DNA from: Alphaproteobacteria bacterium
Lineage (GTDB): Bacteria; Pseudomonadota; Alphaproteobacteria; Rhizobiales; Devosiaceae
Direction: 5' to 3'
Length of the DNA stretch: 5,688 nucleotides
NCBI GenBank assembly: GCA_013152625.1
Contig: JAADFY010000099.1
Span: 1-5,688 of the forward strand
In this document: positions 1 to 5,259 of the stretch, one piece after another
Position numbering within the stretch: position 1 is the first letter of the stretch
How the letters are laid out: each line of letters opens with the position of its first letter
The notes under the pieces: model-generated
Seen by the model: the letters and a program-made list of their open reading frames with translations, nothing else
Told to the model about the DNA's origin: nothing
The model's database searches: none
Made by a program: the position numbers and the translations under genes

Positions 1-30
1 CCTCTGATTCTTTATTGGCGGCTGTTGTTC

Positions 31-372
31 CTACTCCTTTGACCAGACCACCAGGACATTGCCGCCGGGCTCGCGGAAATGAAACCGGCGCCCGCCGGGA
101 AACGAAAAAATCGGCTCCACAATCAGGGCGCCCGCCGCCTCGACCCGAACCTGGGCCGCCTCGAGGTCATCGGCCCTTAAAATTACCAGCGGCGGCCCCG
201 GCTCTCCGGCTTCGATCCTATCAAAGCCGCCACCGGTTCCCGCCCCCTGAATATCAGCATACGCGGGGCCATATTCCACATAGCTCCAGCCAAAAGCTTT
301 GGCAAAAAAATCTTTTGTTTCGGCCATGGCCGGGGTCTGGAACTCCAGATAATCAATTTTCAAATTGGTCAT
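31..372 (-). CDS. VOC-fold protein (glyoxalase/bleomycin resistance superfamily), VOC 1
   Basis: A 113-residue protein with the length and layout of a single-chain VOC protein made of two beta-alpha-beta-beta-beta modules. The first module opens with the strand IDYLEF (residues 6-11) and a helix ending in KAFGW (25-29). The second carries EAAGALIV (78-85), FPGGRRFHF (91-99) and EPGGN (101-105). This pattern is typical of small bacterial VOC proteins of unknown substrate. The usual first-strand His ligand is absent and the residue after GNVL is Val rather than the common Glu, so a classical glyoxalase I metal site is doubtful; His98 and Glu10 are possible substitutes. The start is fixed by an in-frame TAA two codons upstream of ATG. 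The best Shine-Dalgarno-like run (AAAGGGG) is unusually far away, about 13 bases. Family assignment is firm; substrate is unknown. Confidence 0.9.
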   Translation of the reverse strand: MTNLKIDYLEFQTPAMAETKDFFAKAFGWSYVEYGPAYADIQGAGTGGGFDRIEAGEPGPPLVILRADDLEAAQVRVEAAGALIVEPIFSFPGGRRFHFREPGGNVLVVWSKE

Positions 373-406
373 GGCTTAATCAAATCCCCTTTAATGTTCT
401 TGTTAT

Positions 407-435
407 GTTCTATGTGTCCTTTCACCATCTGTCAA
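407..435 (-). promoter_or_regulatory. Promoter for VOC 1 (sigma-70 type)
   Basis: On the minus strand a perfect -35 hexamer TTGACA (430-435) is followed by a 17-base spacer and TAGAAC (407-412), which matches TATAAT at 4 of 6 positions. The predicted start of transcription is near position 400, giving a leader of about 28 bases before the VOC 1 ATG. It suggests VOC 1 is transcribed separately from VOC 2. Confidence 0.55.
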
Positions 436-468
436 TTGCACGGGCCGGGAAAAACCTTGGGGCAACGA

Positions 469-492
469 CAGAACCGGTCCGGGACCGTTCTG
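469..492 (-). terminator. Hairpin after VOC 2, possible terminator
   Basis: An inverted repeat with arms CAGAAC (469-474) and GTTCTG (487-492). It extends inward with GGT/ACC around a CCGGG loop and has one unpaired C at 475. It lies 11 bases past the VOC 2 stop codon. No U-run follows on the minus strand, so an intrinsic terminator is only one possibility; it could also be a 3' stabilising structure or a protein site. A smaller inverted repeat, TGACA/TGTCA (491-495 and 501-505), overlaps the VOC 2 stop codon. Confidence 0.35.
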
Positions 493-502
493 ACACAATT
501 TG

Positions 503-874
503 TCAGACGTGCTGATCGAAAAGAACGGGATTGCCATCGGGATCAACCAGGGCAAAGCTGGCCGGCCCGCTTGTGGTTTCATCAGCCTCGGTGGTCAGTT
601 CCACGCCGCTGGCCTTGAGTTGTTTTTGCAGTTCGCGAATGTCGGTAAAATTCTCCAGCGGCTGTGCGTTTTGATCCCAGCCGGGATTAAACGTTAAGGA
701 ATTTTTTTCAAACATGCCCTGAAACAGGCCAATGACGGTCCCCTGGTTCCTTAAAATGAGCCAACCCTGGTCGGCATCTCCGGCAAAAGCGGCAAACCCG
801 AGCTTTTCATAGAATTCCTTCGATGCAACTACATCTTTTACATTGAGGCTAACAGAAAACGCACCAATATTCAT
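503..874 (-). CDS. VOC-fold protein (glyoxalase superfamily), VOC 2
   Basis: A 123-residue VOC-fold protein. The first module has the strand FSVSLNV (6-12) and the helix SKEFYEKLGF (18-27). The second contains LENFTDIRELQKQLKASG (73-90) and ends with SFALVDPDGNPVLFDQHV (106-123). The DPDGNPxLFDQH ending is characteristic of a common bacterial VOC subgroup without an assigned substrate. The Gln-His at the end may take part in metal or substrate binding, but that is inference. A good ribosome binding site, AGGGAG, lies six bases before the ATG. It starts 100 bases after the clpB stop codon on the same strand, with a strong hairpin between. It shares only the fold and a few motif positions with VOC 1, so the two are not a recent tandem duplication. 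The reaction cannot be predicted. Confidence 0.92.
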   Translation of the reverse strand: MNIGAFSVSLNVKDVVASKEFYEKLGFAAFAGDADQGWLILRNQGTVIGLFQGMFEKNSLTFNPGWDQNAQPLENFTDIRELQKQLKASGVELTTEADETTSGPASFALVDPDGNPVLFDQHV

Positions 875-929
875 CGCGGTCTCCCTGTTCTTATTTGTGA
901 TTTCTGGAGAATTACTATGGCGGCTGCAA

Positions 930-953
930 ACCGCCGGGGCAAGCCCCGACGGT
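930..953 (-). terminator. Strong hairpin downstream of clpB, likely terminator
   Basis: On the minus strand this reads ACCGTCGGGGC, TT, GCCCCGGCGGT: a ten-pair GC-rich stem (930-939 with 944-953) closed by a CUUG loop, with one G-U wobble (934/949). On the plus strand that pair would be a C-A mismatch, so the structure is better formed in minus-strand RNA. It lies 21 bases past the clpB stop codon. Only three U residues follow, so it would be a weak-tract terminator or a 3' stabilising hairpin. Confidence 0.5.
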
Positions 954-974
954 CAAAACGCAAGTGGCGCGTTC

Positions 975-3578
975 TTATGCAGCGTCGGCTTTGGCCTGCC
1001 GGGGGGCGAGGGTCAGCCCGCCCTCCCCGGCATCGACTATGATGGTCATCCCGTCGGCAATCTCACCGGCCAGCATCATGTCCGCCAGTCTGTCCTGAAC
1101 ATGGCGCTGAATGACTCTTTTCAAAGGTCGGGCCCCGTAGGCGGGATCATAGCCTTCATTGGCCAGCCACTCACGGGCCGCGTCGGTGAGCACGATGGTA
1201 ATATCGCGCGGCTTGAGTAACGTATCGAGACGCTCCATCTGAATGTCGACAATGGTGCCCATATGAGACCGGGCCAACCGGTGGAACAACAACAACTCGT
1301 CGACCCGGTTCAAAAATTCGGGCCGGAACGCCGACTTGACCGCGTCAAGCACCTTGCCCCGGACCATTTCGACCGGTTCACCTTCTTTTTGCTCAATGAG
1401 ATATTGCGAGCCAAGATTAGACGTCATGATGATCACGGTGTTGCGGAAATCCACCGTGCGCCCCTGCCCGTCGGTCAGGCGCCCGTCATCGAGCACCTGC
1501 AACAAGACATTGAACACATCGGGGTGGGCCTTTTCGATCTCGTCAAACAGGATCACCTGATAGGGCCGGCGGCGCACCGCCTCGGTCAGAACACCGCCCT
1601 CCTCGTAACCGACATAGCCCGGCGGGGCGCCGATCAGGCGGGAGACGGCGTGTTTTTCCATGAATTCGGACATGTCGATGCGAACCATGGCGCCTTCGTC
1701 GTCAAACAGGAACTGGGCCAGTGCCTTGGTCAGTTCGGTCTTGCCAACCCCGGTTGGCCCAAGAAAAATAAATGAGCCAATGGGCTGCTGGGGGTCCTGC
1801 AACCCGGCCCGGGCCCGGCGCACCGCCTTGGAAACAGCGGAAACCGCTTCGGCCTGACCCACCACCCGGGCGCTTAACGCCTCTTCCATGCGGATCAGTT
1901 TGTCCCGTTCGCCCTCAAGCATGCGCTCGACGGGAATACCGGTCCAGCGGGCAACCACCTGGGCGATATGATCGGGGGACACCACCTCCTCGACCATGGC
2001 CTGAGCCCGCTCGTCGGCATCCTGATCGGCGTCGGAAATACGCTTTTCCAGATCGGGAATAACTCCGTAAGCGAGTTCGCCGGCCCGGGCGAGATCCCCG
2101 TCCCGCTGGGCGTTCTCCAGTTCGGTACGGGCGGTATCAAGCTCTTCTTTGAGCCGCTGGGAGCCGGCCAGACGTTCTTTTTCGCGCAACCAGCGCTGGG
2201 ACAGAGCCTGGGCATCTTCCTCCAGCCCGGCCAATTCACTTTCCAGTTTTACAAGGCGCCCCCTGGAGGCGTCATCGCTTTCCTTTTTGAGCGCCTCGCG
2301 CTCGATTTTAAGCTGCATGATGCGCCGGTCCAACTCATCGAGGGCCTCGGGCTTTGAATCCACCTGCATGCGCAGGCGGGCCGCCGCCTCATCCACCAGA
2401 TCGATGGCCTTGTCGGGTAAAAACCGACCGGAGATGTACCGATTGGACAGGGTTGCGGCGGACACCAGGGCCGAATCGGAAATCCTGATCCCGTGATGGA
2501 GCTCATATTTCTCATTCAGACCGCGCAGGATGGAAATCGTGTCCTCGACCGTTGGCTCGTTGATGTGAACGGGCTGGAACCGGCGGGCCAGAGCGGCATC
2601 CTTTTCAACGTGCTTGCGATATTCATCCAGTGTGGTGGCGCCCACACAATGGAGTTCGCCGCGGGCCAGGGCCGGCTTGAGCAGGTTTGAGGCGTCCATG
2701 GCCCCATCCGCTTTTCCTGCCCCCACCAGGGTGTGCAACTCATCGATAAACAGGATAACCTGGCCCTCGGCGGCCTCGATTTCGGAGAGGACCGATTTAA
2801 GACGCTCCTCGAATTCGCCGCGATATTTAGAGCCGGCAATCATGGCGCCGAGATCCAGAGCAAGCAAGGATTTCGAGCGCAGGCTTTCCGGCACATCGCC
2901 ATTGACGATGCGCTGGGCCAAACCTTCGGCAATGGCGGTCTTGCCCACGCCGGGCTCGCCAATGAGCACCGGGTTGTTCTTGGTGCGGCGGGAAAGCACC
3001 TGCACGGTGCGCCGAATTTCCTCATCCCGGCCAATGACCGGATCCAGCTTGCCGGCACGGGCCTCCTCGGTGAGGTCGCGGGCGTATTTTTTCAAAGCAT
3101 CATATGTGTTTTCCGCAGACGAGGTATCGGCGGTGCGCCCCTTGCGCAACTGATCGATGGCCTTTGAAACCGAATTGGGGGTCACACCGGCGGCGGCAAG
3201 GGCTTTGCCGGCCTCGGTATTTTTTTCTATGGCCAGAGCCAGCAGCAACCGTTCGACGGTGACAAAACTGTCCCGGGCGCGAAGAGCGGCTTTTTCAGCC
3301 GTATCAAACACACGGGCAATGTCACGGGACAAATAGAGCTGATCGCCGCCGCCCGATATTTCCGGAACGCGCTTGAGGGCGGCGTGCACGGTACCCTTGA
3401 CGGCGATGGAATTGCCCCCGGCCCGGTCCACCAGACCGGCGGCGAGACCTTCTTCGTCGTCGAGCAGGATCTTTAGCAGATGTAACGGGGTAAACTGCTG
3501 ATGGCCGCTGGAAAGGGCCAATTGCTGGGCGGCCTGAACAAAGCCCTGGGCGCGCTCGGTGTATTTTTCAATTTTCAT
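975..3578 (-). CDS. clpB: ATP-dependent chaperone ClpB (Hsp100 disaggregase)
   Basis: ClpB is a cytosolic hexameric AAA+ machine that pulls polypeptides out of aggregates together with DnaK/DnaJ/GrpE. The 867-residue length is normal for the family. Domains in order: Clp N-terminal repeats (about 1-145); first AAA+ module with Walker A GEPGVGKT (207-214), Walker B VILFIDE (274-280), pore loop KYRG (Tyr252) and arginine fingers Arg332-Arg333; coiled-coil middle domain (about 405-530) that marks ClpB rather than ClpA or ClpC; second AAA+ module with GPTGVGKT (607-614), VILFDE (675-680), pore loop GYVGYEEG (Tyr655) and FLNRVDE with Arg758; and the C-terminal sensor-2 motif GARPLKR (815-821). All catalytic residues are present and no frameshift is seen. 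A strong ribosome binding site, AAGGAGAG, ends seven bases before the ATG. Heat-shock control is expected from the family; the leader holds only a weak sigma-32-like promoter. Confidence 0.99.
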   Translation of the reverse strand: MKIEKYTERAQGFVQAAQQLALSSGHQQFTPLHLLKILLDDEEGLAAGLVDRAGGNSIAVKGTVHAALKRVPEISGGGDQLYLSRDIARVFDTAEKAALRARDSFVTVERLLLALAIEKNTEAGKALAAAGVTPNSVSKAIDQLRKGRTADTSSAENTYDALKKYARDLTEEARAGKLDPVIGRDEEIRRTVQVLSRRTKNNPVLIGEPGVGKTAIAEGLAQRIVNGDVPESLRSKSLLALDLGAMIAGSKYRGEFEERLKSVLSEIEAAEGQVILFIDELHTLVGAGKADGAMDASNLLKPALARGELHCVGATTLDEYRKHVEKDAALARRFQPVHINEPTVEDTISILRGLNEKYELHHGIRISDSALVSAATLSNRYISGRFLPDKAIDLVDEAAARLRMQVDSKPEALDELDRRIMQLKIEREALKKESDDASRGRLVKLESELAGLEEDAQALSQRWLREKERLAGSQRLKEELDTARTELENAQRDGDLARAGELAYGVIPDLEKRISDADQDADERAQAMVEEVVSPDHIAQVVARWTGIPVERMLEGERDKLIRMEEALSARVVGQAEAVSAVSKAVRRARAGLQDPQQPIGSFIFLGPTGVGKTELTKALAQFLFDDEGAMVRIDMSEFMEKHAVSRLIGAPPGYVGYEEGGVLTEAVRRRPYQVILFDEIEKAHPDVFNVLLQVLDDGRLTDGQGRTVDFRNTVIIMTSNLGSQYLIEQKEGEPVEMVRGKVLDAVKSAFRPEFLNRVDELLLFHRLARSHMGTIVDIQMERLDTLLKPRDITIVLTDAAREWLANEGYDPAYGARPLKRVIQRHVQDRLADMMLAGEIADGMTIIVDAGEGGLTLAPRQAKADAA

Positions 3579-3594
3579 GTCTCAACTCTCCTTG

Positions 3595-3606
3595 GGGTCC
3601 AGACCC
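3595..3606 (-). other. Small inverted repeat abutting the clpB ribosome binding site
   Basis: The minus strand reads GGGTCTGGACCC, a palindrome that can form a four-pair stem with a CUGG loop. It ends one base before the AAGGAGAG Shine-Dalgarno sequence (3586-3593). It could influence ribosome access to clpB mRNA, but the short stem makes this tentative. Confidence 0.25.
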
Positions 3607-3646
3607 ATACACGGCACGCATGGCCCGCCCGGAAACCGGCGCGCTG

Positions 3647-3673
3647 CCAAACGCCCGAAGCGTTGTGGTCTTT
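3647..3673 (+). terminator. Terminator-like hairpin on the plus strand in the clpB leader
   Basis: On the plus strand the arms CCA-AACGC (3647-3654) and GCGTT-G-TGG (3660-3668, one bulged G) are followed by TCTTTTT, the layout of an intrinsic terminator for rightward transcripts. No plus-strand gene lies upstream, so if real it would stop antisense transcription. In minus-strand RNA the same stem would sit in the clpB 5' leader. Confidence 0.25.
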
Positions 3674-3710
3674 TTGGTGCCCGTCATTAAGGCGCACCGC
3701 TCAAATCGAG

Positions 3711-3739
3711 ATATAGGAAGCCCGGGGGGCAACAAAAAG
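3711..3739 (-). promoter_or_regulatory. Possible clpB promoter, weak sigma-32 resemblance
   Basis: The minus strand has CCTATAT (3711-3717), close to the sigma-32 -10 consensus of alphaproteobacteria and E. coli (CCCATnT-like). Fifteen bases upstream is CTTTTTG (3733-3739), a partial match to CTTGAAA. Transcription from here would give a leader of roughly 125 bases. No CIRCE element is visible. The -35 match is poor, so this is a suggestion only. Confidence 0.3.
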
Positions 3740-3775
3740 ACCCAAAATCGCCAAATCGAGTTAACCGAGGTGCGA

Positions 3776-4489
3776 TCAGCAGGTGGCTGAGGCAGATACT
3801 TTTGCCGGCCTGCCGGTGAGCAGGCGCCAGTTGCGCAATATCAGATTGTTCCAGATCAGCACCGGCAGGCTTTTGAGAAAATCGAGCCCGGCACCCCGCC
3901 CGCTGCGGCGCAAAGTATGAATGGCCACTGGTGGAAAGGCGGGTTTGAACAGGGATATTGCGGTGGCAGGCTTGCCGGCCTCAAGCTGGGTGAGGGCCCG
4001 GTCGGTGGCCACCTGATCGTTCCAGTCGGAGCGATAGACGATGCAGCCATTGCGATTAACGATAAACACCGCATTCGGAAATTCGCCATAGGCCTTGTGG
4101 GCTTCCCCATCGATACCATCGACCAGAATGGTGCGCCCTTCACCATCCTCATCGCGCACCGCGCGGGCCCGGGCCCTCTTGTCGGTCAGGTCGGTATGCT
4201 GGGCAATGGCCGCGCCGGGGTGGGCCTCGCGAATATACAAAACAACAAAACTGGTATCCGGGTGGCGCGACACGGCGCGGGCCATGCCCGGGCGCCGGGA
4301 CTGAAACAACGGGCACGTGATCGAGCCCATCTCGATGACCAGAAACTGCCCGTCAAAATCGAGCAGGCGGCGGGGATTTCCCTCCGGGTCGGTCAGGTCA
4401 AAGTCCGGGGCTTTTGTGCCGTTCTCCGGGCCGCGAAACTGGCCAAGATCATATTCACCGGCCGAGAATTTTTCGTAATTGTAGGGCAT
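3776..4489 (-). CDS. Iodothyronine deiodinase-like thioredoxin-fold protein (Cys form)
   Basis: A 237-residue protein with a peroxiredoxin/thioredoxin-like core. After APDFDLTDPEGNPRRL (27-42) comes GSITCPLF (55-62), matching the deiodinase active site GSxTUPxF with Cys59 at the selenocysteine position. FVVLYIREAHP (81-91) matches the deiodinase YIxEAH strand, and QHTDL (97-101) resembles its next conserved His region. FPNAVFIVNRNGCIVYRSDW (137-156) is the late thioredoxin-fold hairpin. A tail of about 60 residues is rich in Trp, Leu and Arg. Such bacterial proteins are probably thiol oxidoreductases or peroxidases; dehalogenation is unproven. The ATG at 4489 was chosen because GAGG lies five bases upstream and homology begins shortly after. 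An in-frame ATG at 4609 would add 40 residues unlike the family and overlap tetR. It may be co-transcribed with tetR, 107 bases upstream. Confidence 0.85.
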   Translation of the reverse strand: MPYNYEKFSAGEYDLGQFRGPENGTKAPDFDLTDPEGNPRRLLDFDGQFLVIEMGSITCPLFQSRRPGMARAVSRHPDTSFVVLYIREAHPGAAIAQHTDLTDKRARARAVRDEDGEGRTILVDGIDGEAHKAYGEFPNAVFIVNRNGCIVYRSDWNDQVATDRALTQLEAGKPATAISLFKPAFPPVAIHTLRRSGRGAGLDFLKSLPVLIWNNLILRNWRLLTGRPAKVSASATC

Positions 4490-4509
4490 ATCAACCTCAA
4501 TATCGGTCT

Positions 4510-4523
4510 CCCCAAAAAAGGGG
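4510..4523. repeat. CCCC-A6-GGGG inverted repeat in the deiodinase-like leader
   Basis: A perfect four-base inverted repeat around six A residues on the plus strand (six T on the minus strand). It lies about 20 bases before the deiodinase-like start codon. It could form a small hairpin in the leader just ahead of the ribosome binding site; function is unknown. Confidence 0.3.
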
Positions 4524-4549
4524 CGTGCATAATCACGACGCCACTTTAC

Positions 4550-4576
4550 AGACAAAACCTGCAAGACAAAACCTGC
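4550..4576. repeat. Two tandem copies of a 14-base unit
   Basis: AGACAAAACCTGC occurs at 4550-4562 and again at 4564-4576, a period of 14 bases, in the gap between tetR and the deiodinase-like gene. On the minus strand each copy ends in TTGTCT, and the downstream copy could act as a -35 box paired with TATGCA (4526-4531) over 18 bases. It may be a regulator site or a chance slippage duplication. Confidence 0.45.
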
Positions 4577-4596
4577 GAGATGTAGCCTTGAGAATG

Positions 4597-5169
4597 TCAG
4601 ACCCCGCAACTGGCGCGGGCAGCCTCAAAATGGACCGCAACCCGATCCGTATAACCCGCGGAGGCGCCAATTACAGAAATCATCCCGGCCAGGGCAAAGG
4701 CCAAAAGCGCAGCGGATTCGGGGTTGATGGCGGCGGCGATTTCACCATCGGCCTGCCCCTTTGCAATCTGGGCCGCCATGTCGGCGTAAAATTCGTCGGC
4801 ATAGCGCTCCAGCATTGCGCCCACGAACTGGCGGGACCGCATGGGGCCGCTGGCGGTCCGGAACAAATAGCACCCCCGCCACGCGGGCCGCCGGGCGGCA
4901 TTTTCAAAAGTATCCCAAAAGGCGACCAGCCCCCGATATCCACCCCGGGAAAGGGGGGCAAGGGCATATTTTCGTAGCTGCCCATAATAGAGTTGCAACG
5001 TTTCATATATGAGAGCGTCCTTGTCCGGCCAACGCTGGTACAGGGCCTTTCGGCTTAATCCGGTTGCGCTAACAATATCGTTATAGGAAGCCACTTCGGC
5101 CCCCTCAGCCCAAAACAATTCCATGGCCGCCAGCACTGGGTTCCGGTCGGTGGTCTTAATGTCTCCCAT
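4597..5169 (-). CDS. TetR/AcrR-family transcriptional repressor
   Basis: A 190-residue protein of normal TetR-family length, expected to bind DNA as a dimer and release it on binding a small ligand. The N-terminal three-helix DNA-binding domain covers about residues 10-57: AMELFWAEG (15-23), SYNDIVSATGLSRKALYQRW (28-47) with the helix-turn-helix, then PDKDALIYETL (48-58). The alpha-helical ligand domain follows and contains the RGCYLF stretch (98-103) seen in many family members; the ligand cannot be read from sequence. The next Met (16) is inside the first helix, so the ATG at 5169 is the likely start, although its ribosome binding site is weak (GCGAG). An extended -10 element, TGGTATCCA, lies upstream on the minus strand near 5215-5223. 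It faces the SRPBCC gene across 90 bases holding an operator-like inverted repeat, which suggests autoregulation and control of that gene. Confidence 0.95.
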   Translation of the reverse strand: MGDIKTTDRNPVLAAMELFWAEGAEVASYNDIVSATGLSRKALYQRWPDKDALIYETLQLYYGQLRKYALAPLSRGGYRGLVAFWDTFENAARRPAWRGCYLFRTASGPMRSRQFVGAMLERYADEFYADMAAQIAKGQADGEIAAAINPESAALLAFALAGMISVIGASAGYTDRVAVHFEAARASCGV

Positions 5170-5189
5170 GGGGTGGCTCGCTATGGCTG

Positions 5190-5218
5190 TTGACAGAGAA
5201 TGGTTGTTCTCATATGGA
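5190..5218 (+). promoter_or_regulatory. Promoter for the SRPBCC gene
   Basis: A perfect -35 box TTGACA (5190-5195) is followed by a 17-base spacer and TATGGA (5213-5218), a 3 of 6 match to TATAAT that keeps the first three bases. Transcription would begin near 5225, about 35 bases before the ATG. An operator-like half-element fills the spacer. Confidence 0.5.
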
Positions 5219-5244
5219 TACCAAAATCAAGAACGATCATTCTC
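5196..5244. promoter_or_regulatory. Probable TetR operator pair (inverted repeat)
   Basis: Two 15-base elements face each other: GAGAATGGTTGTTCT at 5196-5210, and on the opposite strand GAGAATGATCGTTCT at 5230-5244. They match at 13 of 15 positions and are separated by 19 bases. The right element is itself a near-palindrome (GAACGATCATTC, 10 of 12 symmetric), as TetR dimers usually recognise; the left keeps only the outer AGAA/TTCT symmetry. The two centres are 33 bases apart, close to three helical turns. The left copy lies between the -35 and -10 boxes of the rightward promoter, and the right copy lies between its start site and the ribosome binding site, so bound repressor would block the promoter. 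Confidence 0.65.
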
Positions 5245-5259
5245 ACAAAGGAACCGTCC

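Noticed and set aside
15..515. A 166-codon plus-strand frame across VOC 1.
   Set aside because: It is Pro/Arg-rich and antisense to a VOC-family gene; it has no domain and no convincing start signal.
31..874. VOC 1 and VOC 2 as a recent tandem duplication or two halves of one enzyme.
   Set aside because: They share only fold-level features; each has the full length of a single-chain VOC protein and its own start signals.
1263..3167. Several long open frames on the plus strand, and others in alternate minus frames, inside clpB, up to about 180 codons.
   Set aside because: They lie wholly within an intact, highly conserved clpB, have no recognisable domains and show low-complexity composition typical of shadow frames in GC-rich DNA.
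3758..3781. Possible UGA-encoded selenocysteine right after Cys237 of the deiodinase-like protein, giving a Cys-Sec tail as in some thioredoxin reductases.
   Set aside because: Readthrough would add only Ser-His-Leu-Gly before TAA, no clear bacterial SECIS hairpin follows, and the family's Sec position is already Cys59.
3917..4585. A 222-codon plus-strand frame opposite the deiodinase-like gene.
   Set aside because: The opposite strand encodes a clear thioredoxin-fold family member with a good ribosome binding site; the plus frame resembles no family and is a mirror of its codon use.
4590..4596. GAGAATG near the end of tetR, matching the first seven bases of the operator element.
   Set aside because: Only seven bases match and there is no opposing half, so a chance occurrence is likely.
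4490..4609. Upstream ATG at 4609 as the start of the deiodinase-like protein.
   Set aside because: The added 40 residues do not resemble the family, would overlap the end of tetR and pass through the promoter-like repeats, while the ATG at 4489 has a well-spaced GAGG.
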